From positions 1-64,000 of the forward strand of contig VENI01000001.1 in assembly GCA_009711615.1 (NCBI GenBank): a DNA stretch of 64,000 bases, given 5' to 3'. Of this stretch, positions 42,363 to 51,937 are shown piece after piece. The DNA comes from Bacillota bacterium (GTDB taxonomy: Bacteria > Bacillota > Desulfotomaculia > Desulfotomaculales > Desulfohalotomaculaceae). The first letter of the stretch is position 1; each line of letters opens with the position of its first letter. The translations under genes and the position numbers were made by a program. The notes beneath the pieces are model-generated. The model did not search any database. It saw only the letters and a program-made list of their open reading frames with translations, and had not been told where the DNA came from.

Positions 42363-43982
42363 TTATTTTTCTAAATAAATAATATTATGTTTAATATCAT
42401 CTAATATAGGTTGACAACCGATATCACATATTAAATTCTGGCCATATTTAGCTATAAAGGGTAGAATGTTATACACTCGCTCTTGCATAACATCGTGTGG
42501 TAACAATCTGTTTCGTAGCCAGTTAAGCTGTCTTATTGCCGTCTGATGCTTCTGCCGATGCCTTTGTTCAGTTTTACCCTGCAACCAATTAATTTTTTTC
42601 ATTATAATATGCATGCTTTCTTTAGTTAAAGCTTCCATACCGTCATCAACCTTGGATAAATGTTCACCCAGAGTAGAATAATCATTTCTTATTTTTTCCT
42701 TAAAACCTGCAAAAACGTCATTAATATTAATCTTCTGTTTATTCTCTAGATACTGATGGCAGCATGCGTCAGCATGCTTAATGTATTCTTCTGCATCAAG
42801 GTTATATTTATTTAAATATTTCTCTTCACGGGGTTCAACCAGTGTGGCAGTTGGTCGAGGGCAGATCACAGGCATTTCTCTTGAAAAATGTCGGTATATA
42901 TGTTTGTACAGGCCGTAGTAATTAATTTCCCCGGGACCAGCCACATATGCCAATAGCGGAAACATCATTTCCACCGAGACAGGTTTTAACACCACATTCA
43001 GGCTGAAATTTTGGGGGGTATTTTCGGCTATGGCCAGCAGTTCCTGCTGTTTCCAACTATATTTACCGTCCCTGGTAACATATTGCCCACCATCTCTAAA
43101 TAAGGCTAACCGTTGACTATGGTAATTTATAAACAAGTTGGTCTTACCGGGTTCATATTTAACCTGGGGCGTTATGCCTAAAGAAGCTACATCAATGTAA
43201 CCCTTGTAAAAAGCCTGCTCTATTTTATCATTTTCATTGATTACACGGCAAAAGAATGATTGCTGTATTTTCCGTAATCCCGGCAGCATGGCATCGGCCA
43301 TTATCAGACCATAGTCCTGAAACAACCATGACATCATTGCTGCAAACCACTGACTGAGGGTGCTGCATCCGCTAATTATATTCTGCATGGTACTACTCAG
43401 TTTAGCCTGAAATTCCCCGGGACAGCTGTTTATTAGTTGTTGTAATATTGCTCCAATTTCCTTGGTTAAGGGTATATCTCCTACTGGGGTGTTGTTTTGT
43501 GGTCCAAACGGAATTTCAATCCTTCGGGGGCCTTCAGAGCCAGGTAAAAAAACGTGGTTTATTTCTTTGAAATCGTGATCCTCCGATCCCACCCAAAACA
43601 CTGGTACCACTGGTACCTTTAGCTTACTCTCTAACTTCCTGGCCAGCAAACAAGCTGCCAGTGCTTTGTAAATAGTGTACAGCGGGCCGGTGAAAATTCC
43701 TGGTTGCTGACCAGTAAGTACCACCACTGCATCATAATTTAACTTTTCTAATTGAGCCAGTGTTATTTTACTGCAACCTATTGATAAATTATATTCCTTT
43801 AGTACACTAGATAGCCTTTGTCGTTGAGATACGGAGTAATCCGCCAGTTTATTGAGCCTTTGTCTAAAGCTGCTTTCAGTATAAGGGTTATATTCGTATA
43901 AATGACTTATTTCATTAAAATTAAGCAAATACTTATTGGCCAGTGACTGTTTATAATAAATATCCGCTTTTTGAACCCGCAA
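42363..43982 (-). CDS. bshC: Bacillithiol biosynthesis cysteine-adding enzyme BshC
   Basis: A 539-residue enzyme of normal BshC length, adding cysteine to glucosaminyl-malate. Recognisable blocks are VVLTGQQPGIFTGPLYTIYKALAA (about 85-108), the PVFWVGSEDHDFKEINH segment (about 133-149) and a C-terminal coiled coil followed by QERVYNILPFIAKYG. The TTG start follows GGTGGAG. bshA and bshB are not in the window. Thirteen bases separate it from the upstream aminotransferase gene. Confidence 0.93.
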   Translation of the reverse strand: MRVQKADIYYKQSLANKYLLNFNEISHLYEYNPYTESSFRQRLNKLADYSVSQRQRLSSVLKEYNLSIGCSKITLAQLEKLNYDAVVVLTGQQPGIFTGPLYTIYKALAACLLARKLESKLKVPVVPVFWVGSEDHDFKEINHVFLPGSEGPRRIEIPFGPQNNTPVGDIPLTKEIGAILQQLINSCPGEFQAKLSSTMQNIISGCSTLSQWFAAMMSWLFQDYGLIMADAMLPGLRKIQQSFFCRVINENDKIEQAFYKGYIDVASLGITPQVKYEPGKTNLFINYHSQRLALFRDGGQYVTRDGKYSWKQQELLAIAENTPQNFSLNVVLKPVSVEMMFPLLAYVAGPGEINYYGLYKHIYRHFSREMPVICPRPTATLVEPREEKYLNKYNLDAEEYIKHADACCHQYLENKQKININDVFAGFKEKIRNDYSTLGEHLSKVDDGMEALTKESMHIIMKKINWLQGKTEQRHRQKHQTAIRQLNWLRNRLLPHDVMQERVYNILPFIAKYGQNLICDIGCQPILDDIKHNIIYLEK

Positions 43983-43995
43983 TCAGCACTCCACC

Positions 43996-45117
43996 TTATA
44001 TTTTTCTATAAGAATTAATAAACTTACTGAACAGTTCTAGTCCTTCCTCAAATTGAGTACTGTTATTACCAAAACCAATCCGGATATGCTGGTCACTGCC
44101 AAATGTGGAACCGGGCATCAGCAGCACACTGTATTCTTCCGCTAGCTTGCGGCAAAAATTATCTACATTTACATCCAGCTCTATCTTGGGAAAGGCGGTA
44201 AAACCTCCTTTGGGTGGTATCCAGGAAAACACTCCCGGATGTTGTTCACAAAACTGCTGCCATGTTTTTATATTCTGTCTGGCCAGCTCAATCTTTTGAG
44301 GAAGTATCTCCTCGCTATATTGAACAGCTATGGATGATAAATATTCCGCAGGAGCAGCGTTGCACATGGTAGTGTAATCACGCATGGCAGAACATTTTTC
44401 CAGTAATTCAGGTTGCTTTGAAGCCAGCCAGCCTACTCTTAAGCCCCCCAACCCCCAAGGTTTAGTGAGATCACCAATACTTACTGCCAGGCTTGACAAG
44501 TCTGCCGCCCTGGGCAGTTCATGTGTTGGGTTATATACAATTCCGGCATATACTTCATCTGAGATTAAATAGCAGTCGTTTTTTTCGATTATCTGAATTA
44601 ACCTTTGTTGCTGTTCAATCGAAATCATTGCTCCGGTTGGGCTGTGAGGGTAGTTAACCACCACCATTTTTGTTTGTTCATCAATTAATTGCGGCAGTTT
44701 ATCCAAATCTAGATTGAAGTTTTCATCCAAGTGCCAGCACCGCACTTCAGCACCTATGGAAGATGCCACTTCAAATAATGACTGATAAATAGGGTATTGT
44801 ACAACAATATTGTCACCAGGTTGAACTAAGCAATTCATAAGCAGATAAATTGCCTCCGATGCTCCAATGGTCACTTGAATGTCTTCCGGTTGCTGATTTT
44901 GGTAAAGCCTACTAATTTCTTTCCTTAAACGGGGATTGCCCGGATTCTGGGTATAATCCAAATCCAAATGCAGATATTCATTAGCTGCATTTTCACCAGC
45001 CAAATGTAGTAACTCCGCAGTGTTTGTTGACGAAGCACAGCTGGCACAAAGATTGTATTTAACTTCAAACTCATACTTTGCAAACCATCTCTCTAGTAAA
45101 AAAGGGCTTAATCTCAT
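43996..45117 (-). CDS. Class I/II pyridoxal-phosphate aminotransferase
   Basis: A 373-residue fold-type I enzyme. The PLP-lysine lies in GDLTKPWGLGGLRVGW (about 230-245). The nucleotide/phosphate-binding region reads VTIGASEAIYLLMNCL, with the family NYPHSPTG and SDEVYAGI segments. The N-terminus contains an unusual NLCASCASS cysteine pair. Substrate specificity cannot be read. AGGAGTTG precedes the ATG. It is cotranscribed with rnhA and bshC. Confidence 0.88.
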   Translation of the reverse strand: MRLSPFLLERWFAKYEFEVKYNLCASCASSTNTAELLHLAGENAANEYLHLDLDYTQNPGNPRLRKEISRLYQNQQPEDIQVTIGASEAIYLLMNCLVQPGDNIVVQYPIYQSLFEVASSIGAEVRCWHLDENFNLDLDKLPQLIDEQTKMVVVNYPHSPTGAMISIEQQQRLIQIIEKNDCYLISDEVYAGIVYNPTHELPRAADLSSLAVSIGDLTKPWGLGGLRVGWLASKQPELLEKCSAMRDYTTMCNAAPAEYLSSIAVQYSEEILPQKIELARQNIKTWQQFCEQHPGVFSWIPPKGGFTAFPKIELDVNVDNFCRKLAEEYSVLLMPGSTFGSDQHIRIGFGNNSTQFEEGLELFSKFINSYRKI

Positions 45118-45128
45118 TATTTCAACTC

Positions 45129-45587
45129 CTATTTCGGGTTATCTTGTATTCTTGGTTTTTCCTTTATAGCATTAACGGCCAACGCATCGGCTCGATTGTT
45201 TAGTTCGTTATCAGCATGGCCTTTAACCCATACCCATTCCACTTGATGTTGCTCCATCTGTTCCATCAGCTTTACCCACAGATCCACATTTTTGGCCTGT
45301 TCGGTTTTGTTTCTCATCCAGTTATTTCGCTGCCATTTTTTTACCCAGCCTTTGGTCATAGCATCAACTAGGTAACGACTGTCGGAATATATTGTAACAT
45401 TACAGGGGCGCTTTAAGTTTTCCAACCCCTTAATAACCGCCATCATCTCCATCCTGTTATTAGTTGTGTTATCATATGCTCCTGAGAGTTCTTTTTGATG
45501 TTCACCGTAAATCATCACGGCACCATAACCACCAGGTCCGGGGTTGCCAGAACAAGCTCCATCGGTATATATTGATACATGCTGCAA
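45129..45587 (-). CDS. rnhA: Ribonuclease HI
   Basis: A 152-residue enzyme that cuts RNA in RNA:DNA hybrids. All catalytic carboxylates are visible: Asp in YTDGACSGNPGPGG, Glu in NNRMEMMAV, Asp in YSDSRYLVDA and Asp in LNNRADALA; the KGHADNE loop is intact. I prefer the TTG at 45587, nine bases after AAGGTGG; the TTG at 45596 directly abuts the site. Confidence 0.93.
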   Translation of the reverse strand: MQHVSIYTDGACSGNPGPGGYGAVMIYGEHQKELSGAYDNTTNNRMEMMAVIKGLENLKRPCNVTIYSDSRYLVDAMTKGWVKKWQRNNWMRNKTEQAKNVDLWVKLMEQMEQHQVEWVWVKGHADNELNNRADALAVNAIKEKPRIQDNPK

Positions 45588-45726
45588 ATTATCCAACCAC
45601 CTTATTATATTAATTACTACATTTTACCATATAAAAATAAATTATTACAAATAGTTATTGACCATTGATTAGCCGGAAACACTATAAGTTGGGTATATAG
45701 AATTATCGGGGAGAGTTATATTAACA

Positions 45727-47184
45727 ATGAATATTAGTTCTAAAAGAGTTATTAACATAGTTGTACTTTCCATATTAATGTCCCTGGCTTCACTGCATTT
45801 TCTAGGGGATTCTAATCTTTCTATTGAAGGATTGGAATTCCATGTTAATACCACCCTTGCTTTTAATGGGTCAACGCAAATAGAAATACCACCTTTGGGG
45901 TTAATAAGGGCACAAACCCATGATACGCCATTAAAAATAACTATCCGCTTAAACAATATAAATTTGGAACAGATACAGGATATTTTAGCAAATGAGCCTA
46001 ATCAGAATAAAATATTTAAACAGGTAGAACAAAGGCTGCGCTGGGAAGTACGACGATTTGTGGTGGAACTACTGCTTCTTGCTGCTACTGCAGGTTTATT
46101 TTCAGCCTTTGCACTTCGTTCTTCCAATTTAGTTGAATATCTTAAGGCTGCATTGGTTGGCGTAGCGGTAGTGGGACTGTTGTTGTTTGCCACCTATAAA
46201 GATTACAACACAGAACAGTTTAACAATCCTGAATTTGAAGGGGCATTAAAGGCAGCCCCCTGGATGATTGGCATTGCAGAAAGAACTGTAGCAAAAATTG
46301 ATACCTTAAGCCACAAGCTACAGTTGGTAGCGCAAAACTTCAATGAACTTTACCAACAGATTGACAACTTGAACCCTATCGAGGCCACCGAAGGTAATAT
46401 TAAAGTACTGCATGTATCAGATATTCATAACAACCCTGCCGCTATTCAATTTATTGGTCGTATGTCCCAGCTTTTCTCTGTCAATTTTATTCTTGACACA
46501 GGAGACATAAGTGACTTTGGCACACCGTTGGAAGGGCTGCTTTTAGACAGAATAGCAGATTTAAGTGTTCCTTATTTATATATAGCGGGTAACCATGATT
46601 CTCCAGATATTATCAGCAAAATGAACGAGATTGATAACGTCATAGTTGCTGAAAACCTAGTGGAGTTTAGCGGTTTGCGAATAATGGGTTTTCATGACCC
46701 AGCATCACAAACCCAGGAAATTGAACCCCCACCACCGGAAGTGGTGGCCGAACACATTGATTATATTAATGACTTCATTAGCAGCGAAGTGAAAGATTCA
46801 GGAAAACCCATTGACATTCTTGCTTTACATAGCCCATATATAGCCAAACCCCTGGCAGGCACTATCCCGGCAGTTGTCTTTGGACATAACCACCAGTATA
46901 AGGTTAGCCAAAAAAATAAAAGTGTCTTGGTAAATGCCGGCACCAGTGGTGCTTCTGGATTAGGAACACTACAGGAAACTAAAAGAAGACCCTATTCAGT
47001 AATGTTGCTACATTTTAACAAAACTAACAACACCACTCGCCTATTGGCAGTAGATTCCATTCAGGTGGACAGTGAAACAGGTGAGTTTAGTATGCAACGC
47101 CACCTTTTTGCAGAAAGAAAACAACCTGAAGAGAATTTAATTAACTCTCTTCAGGAATCTTTGGACAACGAAAATGGTGAGTAA
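45727..47184 (+). CDS. Membrane-anchored metallophosphoesterase
   Basis: A 485-residue protein. An N-terminal membrane helix (about 8-25) precedes an extracytoplasmic stretch, with two further helices at about 113-130 and 138-157. A calcineurin-like phosphoesterase domain follows from about 225. Metal motifs appear in order: VSDIHNN, DTGDISD, AGNHDS, LHSP and FGHNHQY. The C-terminus is acidic. Substrate unknown. The ATG has a GGGGAGAG site about 12 bases upstream. Confidence 0.85.
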   Translation: MNISSKRVINIVVLSILMSLASLHFLGDSNLSIEGLEFHVNTTLAFNGSTQIEIPPLGLIRAQTHDTPLKITIRLNNINLEQIQDILANEPNQNKIFKQVEQRLRWEVRRFVVELLLLAATAGLFSAFALRSSNLVEYLKAALVGVAVVGLLLFATYKDYNTEQFNNPEFEGALKAAPWMIGIAERTVAKIDTLSHKLQLVAQNFNELYQQIDNLNPIEATEGNIKVLHVSDIHNNPAAIQFIGRMSQLFSVNFILDTGDISDFGTPLEGLLLDRIADLSVPYLYIAGNHDSPDIISKMNEIDNVIVAENLVEFSGLRIMGFHDPASQTQEIEPPPPEVVAEHIDYINDFISSEVKDSGKPIDILALHSPYIAKPLAGTIPAVVFGHNHQYKVSQKNKSVLVNAGTSGASGLGTLQETKRRPYSVMLLHFNKTNNTTRLLAVDSIQVDSETGEFSMQRHLFAERKQPEENLINSLQESLDNENGE

Positions 47185-47288
47185 TCATTTTAGATACCTC
47201 TGCAAAAATATTTCATGGTATTAATCACCAGCAAACTATCTCAAACATAACATATTATAGAATTATAAATATAGGAGTTGATTAATAC

Positions 47289-48173
47289 ATGAATACTCGC
47301 CAACCAATGTGCCCGGGTGGCATTCCTTACACCATTAGATCGGGTGATACATTTTATTCCATCGCCCGTCGTTATGGTGTATCTCTGGATGATTTGCTAG
47401 AAGCCAATCCTGGGGTGGATCCAGACAGTTTAAGAGTGGGGCAGATTATTTGTGTGCCTGGAGTTTCTCCTGAGCAGTGTGAACCCGGTCAAAGACCTTA
47501 TGTTATTCAGCGTGGGGATACCTTCTATTCCATAGCCCAAAGATTTGACATTACTGTACAGGATTTAATTGACGCCAACCCTGCTGTTGATCCCAACAGA
47601 CTACAGATTGGCCAAACAATTTGCTTACCTATGGATGGACCACAACCAATCTGTCCAGCAGGTACATTCCCGTACTTTGTTAGATCTGGTGATACTTTCT
47701 ACAGCTTAGCTCAGAGGTATAATACTACTGTTGACGCAATAGCAGCTGCTAACCCTGGTGTTGATCCTAACAGGTTAAGAATTGGGCAAAGAATTTGTAT
47801 ACCTGAAGACGGACCGCTACCAACTTGTCCAAGAGGTACATTACCATATGTTATTAAAGCCGGCGATACTTTCTACAGCCTAGCTCAGAGGTATAATACC
47901 ACTGTAGATGCTATTCAACGGGCTAACCCTAATGTTGATCCTAACCGGCTGCGGGTTGGCCAAACAATTTGCATACCTGGTATGCCCGGACCTGGACCTG
48001 GCCCCGGACCATGCCCAACAGGTACTTTTGCTTACAGAGTAAGACCAGGTGACACTTTCTACAGACTGGCCATGAGATATAACACCACTGTTGATGCAAT
48101 AGCAGATGCTAACCCAGATGTAGACCCCAACAGATTAAGGGTAGGGCAAACCATCTGCATTCCTAGAGTTTAA
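47289..48173 (+). CDS. Protein of five LysM repeats
   Basis: A 294-residue protein built almost entirely of five ~50-residue LysM domains, each reading roughly YxIRxGDTFYSIAxRY...DLIxANPxVDPxxLxxGQxICxP. Each starts after a Cys-Pro pair and carries a conserved Cys in its last strand (IC-[VLI]-P). A Gly/Pro linker (GPGPGPGPCP) precedes the last repeat. LysM binds N-acetylglucosamine polymers, so peptidoglycan or spore cortex/coat binding is expected. No signal peptide is visible, as is common for spore-coat LysM proteins. Confidence 0.92.
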   Translation: MNTRQPMCPGGIPYTIRSGDTFYSIARRYGVSLDDLLEANPGVDPDSLRVGQIICVPGVSPEQCEPGQRPYVIQRGDTFYSIAQRFDITVQDLIDANPAVDPNRLQIGQTICLPMDGPQPICPAGTFPYFVRSGDTFYSLAQRYNTTVDAIAAANPGVDPNRLRIGQRICIPEDGPLPTCPRGTLPYVIKAGDTFYSLAQRYNTTVDAIQRANPNVDPNRLRVGQTICIPGMPGPGPGPGPCPTGTFAYRVRPGDTFYRLAMRYNTTVDAIADANPDVDPNRLRVGQTICIPRV

Positions 48174-48189
48174 TCAACTAATCGTGAAA

Positions 48190-48218
48190 AAAGAACCGAC
48201 ATTAACTGTCGGTTCTTT
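48190..48218. terminator. Bidirectional terminator
   Basis: AAAGAACCGAC and complement (11 bp, 7-base loop) with flanking A and T tracts between the convergent LysM and recQ genes. Confidence 0.85.
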
Positions 48219-50280
48219 ATTTTTTATGATAACCAATAATAGCAAGCAAATCCTTACCATGGTCACTTAGTTTCTTAGACCCGATGCCTGGTATCTGTTT
48301 TAAACTATCCATAGTTTTTGGTTTATGCCTGGCAAGTTCCTCTAAAACCTGATCATTAAAAAATATATATGGTGGTTTTTGTTCTTGTTTAGCTAAACTA
48401 CCTCTGTATTCTTTCAGTGCTGTCAACAGTTCTTTATCATATTCTACCACATTTGTGCTACTGGTTATCGTTCCCTTCATTCTAACTGTAGCTTTATTCT
48501 GAAATACTTCCATAGGTACCGACATAGGGTTACCCATTGAAATGGCTTCCCAACCCTTAGATGTAAGTTCCAGTACAGGATATTCACCATCGGTGATTAA
48601 ATAACCATCACCCAGCAATCTATCTATCATAGCCAGAATGGCATTAGATTTGAAATTTTTTAATTTACCATAATATGTTACCAAATGGTAGTCACGTTCA
48701 ATAATATCCTTTGCCTTGGAACCCTGAAGTATGGAAGCCAATTTCTTTCTACCTACACCGATCCGCAGTTCTTTAACACAGCGCAATATTTCCAGCGGCG
48801 CAAAGGAGTATTCTTCTTCTTCATTATCACTAGTACAATTATTGCAGCAGTTTTCGGGCTTATCGCCTAGGTTCTCACCAAAATACTCCAACAACACTGT
48901 CCGACGACAGCGGCCACTGTTTATCCAATTAACCATTACCGCTAGTTTGTCCCGGCGATCCGACTGACGTTTTTGTGAATCGGATAAAATTAATTGAGCA
49001 ATCTGAGGACCCATTTCAGTGAAACCAGTCTCCACTTCCAAACATTCTCCATTACGGTCTATTAAAGAAATTACTCCACTGCGTTCCAACGCCCCTACCA
49101 ACAGACGCAACCTGTTTTCATCTACACCTGCCCGATCCAGTTCATTTAGATATATTACCGATCGGCCGTCATGAAGGCCTCGCTGATAAGCCTTCCAAAA
49201 TATAACCATGTGTTCTCTAGTAATACTATCGTTATCAATCATCCATTGGTGTAGAGCCCGGTCCCTAGGTACATAAAAAAGCAGGCATTGGGCTGGTTTC
49301 CCATCCCTTCCAGCACGCCCTACTTCTTGGTAGTATGCTTCTAGGCTGGATGGAATACTGTAGTGAATAACAAACCTGATGTCATGTTTGTCTATCCCCA
49401 TCCCAAAGGCGTTGGTGGCCACCACCACCGGATGAGTGCCGTTTAAAAAGCCTTCTTGTACTGCCACCCGTTGTTCTGAATCCATTCCAGCGTGATAGGG
49501 TGCTGCATTTATGTTTAACTGAGAGATGAGGAATTGGGCAACTTCGTCAGTGTCTCGCCTGGTAGCTGTATATATTATTCCACTTCCCTTTTCTTCATTA
49601 AAAAAATTGGCCAGTGCCAGCAGTTTTGCACTGCCCCCATCCATTTTCCTGGCCTCCAAGTATAGGTTAGGTCGGTCGCTACCTGCAGCAACTTTGGCTG
49701 CTTTATCAATGCCCAACTGATTCATTATATCCTGTTGTACCTTTGGTGTGGCAGTGGCAGTTAGGGACAGTACTCGGGGGCGATTATCCATGTTTTTAAT
49801 AAATTCCCGCAGATACAAGTAGTCTGGCCTGAAGTCATGACCCCACTGGGAAATACAATGCGCCTCGTCCACCACCAGCAGTGATAACGGTATTTCTTTT
49901 ATCAAGTTGTTAAAACTTCTGGTTCGCAGCCTTTCCGGGGCCACATAAATTATTTTGTAATCACCCTGCTTGATACCTTTTAATCGTTCCTTCTGTTCTT
50001 CCCATGTTAGTTGACTATTTAAGAAAGTAACCTGGTGCAGGTTTCTAGTATGTAAACTATCCACCTGATCTTTCATTAAAGCCACCAACGGGGATATAAC
50101 CAACGTTACCCCTGGTAACATCAAGCCAGGCAATTGATAGCATAGCGACTTACCCCTTCCGGTAGGCATAACCGCCAGTACATCTTTGCGATCCATGACC
50201 TTTTCTATAACGTCTAACTGTCCTGGACGAAAATCTTTAAATCCAAAGTATTTATGTAAAGCAGCCAACAATTCAGCCAA
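48217..50280 (-). CDS. recQ: ATP-dependent DNA helicase RecQ
   Basis: A 687-residue 3'-5' DNA helicase for recombination and repair. Motif 0/I (FRPGQLDVIEKVMDRKDVLAVMPTGRGKSLCYQLP region, key MPTGRGKS), motif II DEAH (VVDEAHCISQWGHDFRP), motif VI (QEVGRAGRDGKPAQ), RecQ-Ct zinc cysteines (CCNNC, about 475) and a C-terminal HRDC domain (about 605-685) are visible. The TTG start follows AAGGAG at 9 bases. Monocistronic. Confidence 0.95.
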   Translation of the reverse strand: MAELLAALHKYFGFKDFRPGQLDVIEKVMDRKDVLAVMPTGRGKSLCYQLPGLMLPGVTLVISPLVALMKDQVDSLHTRNLHQVTFLNSQLTWEEQKERLKGIKQGDYKIIYVAPERLRTRSFNNLIKEIPLSLLVVDEAHCISQWGHDFRPDYLYLREFIKNMDNRPRVLSLTATATPKVQQDIMNQLGIDKAAKVAAGSDRPNLYLEARKMDGGSAKLLALANFFNEEKGSGIIYTATRRDTDEVAQFLISQLNINAAPYHAGMDSEQRVAVQEGFLNGTHPVVVATNAFGMGIDKHDIRFVIHYSIPSSLEAYYQEVGRAGRDGKPAQCLLFYVPRDRALHQWMIDNDSITREHMVIFWKAYQRGLHDGRSVIYLNELDRAGVDENRLRLLVGALERSGVISLIDRNGECLEVETGFTEMGPQIAQLILSDSQKRQSDRRDKLAVMVNWINSGRCRRTVLLEYFGENLGDKPENCCNNCTSDNEEEEYSFAPLEILRCVKELRIGVGRKKLASILQGSKAKDIIERDYHLVTYYGKLKNFKSNAILAMIDRLLGDGYLITDGEYPVLELTSKGWEAISMGNPMSVPMEVFQNKATVRMKGTITSSTNVVEYDKELLTALKEYRGSLAKQEQKPPYIFFNDQVLEELARHKPKTMDSLKQIPGIGSKKLSDHGKDLLAIIGYHKK

Positions 50281-50345
50281 GGCAATACGCTCCTTAATTA
50301 GTTTATCAGTTCCATTTTACCCCACTAATTCCAGCTTGTCCATTA

Positions 50346-50361
50346 TGTGAGTAATGTCACA
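50346..50361 (+). promoter_or_regulatory. Crp/Fnr-type operator, distal (upstream of hcp)
   Basis: TGTGA-N6-TCACA, a perfect palindrome of the Crp-class consensus, centred at 50353.5, about 64.5 bases before the predicted hcp transcription start. HcpR-type Crp/Fnr regulators are known to control hcp genes through similar sites. Confidence 0.65.
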
Positions 50362-50369
50362 CCCAAACT

Positions 50370-50383
50370 ATGACATATATCAT
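50370..50383 (+). promoter_or_regulatory. Crp/Fnr-type operator, proximal (upstream of hcp)
   Basis: ATGA-N6-TCAT palindrome with the same spacer as the distal site, centred at 50376.5, i.e. 41.5 bases before the predicted start, the canonical class II activator position. Confidence 0.5.
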
Positions 50384-50405
50384 TAATTAATGTTAACCAA
50401 TCAAG

Positions 50406-50411
50406 TATAAT
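50406..50411 (+). promoter_or_regulatory. -10 element of the hcp promoter
   Basis: Consensus TATAAT with no recognisable -35 TTGACA 17 bases upstream, as expected for an activator-dependent promoter. Predicted start about 50418. Confidence 0.6.
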
Positions 50412-50473
50412 TTACTCAACGCTGATGAACAAAGCAAAAAACAACTTTAAATAAACTCAGGAGGGATACTTAT

Positions 50474-51811
50474 ATGTTATCAATTTTTGGCAAAAACAAG
50501 AATGAAAAAGAAAAGCAGGACATGTTCTGCTACCAGTGTGAGCAGACACCTAAAGGCGGTTGCACCAAGGTTGGTGTATGCGGTAAAAACCCTGACCTAG
50601 CCAGCCTGCAGGACACCATTATTTTTGGTCTGAAAGGTTTATCAGCCTATGCAACCCACGCTAGAGAATTGGGATACACTGACCCGGAAGTGGATGCTGT
50701 AACTCAAGAAGCACTATACTCTACTCTGACCAACGTAAACTTTAACGTACAAGAAACCATTGGCATGGCTTTAAAAGTAGGTTCCGCCACCGTTAAAGTT
50801 ATGGACATGCTGGATAAAGCCCACACTGATGTCTTAGGCATTCCTGAACCGGCAGAGGTTTCTGCAGATAAAATTGAAGGTAAATGTATCGTAGTAACAG
50901 GTCATAACCTTTTGGCTCTGAAAAATCTGCTGGAGCAAACCGATGGTAAGGGTATTAACATATACACCCACTCCGAAATGTTGCCAGCCCACGGTTACCC
51001 TGAACTTAAAAAGTACAAACACTTAAAGGGTAACATTGGTAAATCATGGTTTGATCAAAGAAAACTGTTTGAAGATTTCCCAGGTGCTATTCTGGCCACT
51101 ACCAACTGTGTAATGCCCATTAAAGGTAGTTACTCTGATCGCTTCTTCTCTTACGATGTGACTGGCTTGGAAGGTGTAAGTAAAATTGAAAACAATGATT
51201 TTAGCCCTCTAATTGAGAAGGCACTGTCTCTGCCAGAAGCCAATATAACTTCAGACAAAAAAATGTTAACTGGTTTCCACCACGAAACCGTACTGGGTCT
51301 GGCTCCGCAAATCATCGATGCAGTTAAGGCAGGTAAAATTAAGCGTTTCTTCGTAATTGCCGGTTGCGATGCACCTGGCAAAGGTAATGACTACTACAGA
51401 GAATTGGCTACATCTTTGCCTAAGGAATGTGTAATTCTAACCACTTCCTGTGGTAAGTTTAGATTTAACGATGTGGACTACGGCACAGTACCTGGAACTG
51501 ACATTCCAAGATACATTGATCTTGGTCAGTGCAACAACTCTGTTTCCGCAGTAAAAATTGCCTCTGCCTTGGCGGACGCATTCAAATGCGAAGTAAACGA
51601 ACTTCCGGTAACCATTGTATTATCCTGGTTCGAACAAAAGGCAGTGGCCATTCTACTGGGTCTGTTCAGCCTGGGAATGCAAAACATCTACATTGGTGCC
51701 AAACCACCAGAGTTTATCACCCCGGGTGTACTAAGCGTGTTACAGGACAACTTCAATCTAAAATTAATTGGCGATGCCAAAGAAGATTTGGCAGAAATGC
51801 TCAAAGGTTAA
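50474..51811 (+). CDS. hcp: Hybrid-cluster protein (hydroxylamine reductase), short type
   Basis: A 445-residue Hcp, about 100 residues shorter than the ~540-residue classical enzymes, matching the short class known mainly from archaea and anaerobic thermophiles. The N-terminal CxxCx7Cx5C motif (Cys19, 22, 30, 36) would bind a [4Fe-4S] cluster. Hybrid-cluster regions are visible as GFHHETVLG, IAGCDAPGK, LTTSCGKFRFN, LGQCNNSVSA and SWFEQKAVA. Roles are nitric oxide or hydroxylamine detoxification. A 16-residue Lys-rich N-terminal extension precedes the motif. CAGGAGGG lies before the ATG. Confidence 0.92.
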   Translation: MLSIFGKNKNEKEKQDMFCYQCEQTPKGGCTKVGVCGKNPDLASLQDTIIFGLKGLSAYATHARELGYTDPEVDAVTQEALYSTLTNVNFNVQETIGMALKVGSATVKVMDMLDKAHTDVLGIPEPAEVSADKIEGKCIVVTGHNLLALKNLLEQTDGKGINIYTHSEMLPAHGYPELKKYKHLKGNIGKSWFDQRKLFEDFPGAILATTNCVMPIKGSYSDRFFSYDVTGLEGVSKIENNDFSPLIEKALSLPEANITSDKKMLTGFHHETVLGLAPQIIDAVKAGKIKRFFVIAGCDAPGKGNDYYRELATSLPKECVILTTSCGKFRFNDVDYGTVPGTDIPRYIDLGQCNNSVSAVKIASALADAFKCEVNELPVTIVLSWFEQKAVAILLGLFSLGMQNIYIGAKPPEFITPGVLSVLQDNFNLKLIGDAKEDLAEMLKG

Positions 51812-51818
51812 ATATATT

Positions 51819-51855
51819 AACTAAGGGAGAACCCCACGTGGGTTCTCCCTTAGTT
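51819..51855 (+). terminator. Terminator of hcp
   Basis: Perfect 16-bp stem (AACTAAGGGAGAACCC and complement, 5-base loop) eight bases after the hcp stop. Confidence 0.8.
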
Positions 51856-51937
51856 GTTATCTGAGTAATACTTGTAAAAATCGATTAAAAGGATTATTCT
51901 AATAGTAATTCAATAAGGAAAGGAGTAGTTTGATAAA

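Noticed and set aside
47289..48173. Tandem DNA repeat or CRISPR-like array
   Set aside because: The periodicity is about 150-170 bases, coding, and explained by five LysM domains.
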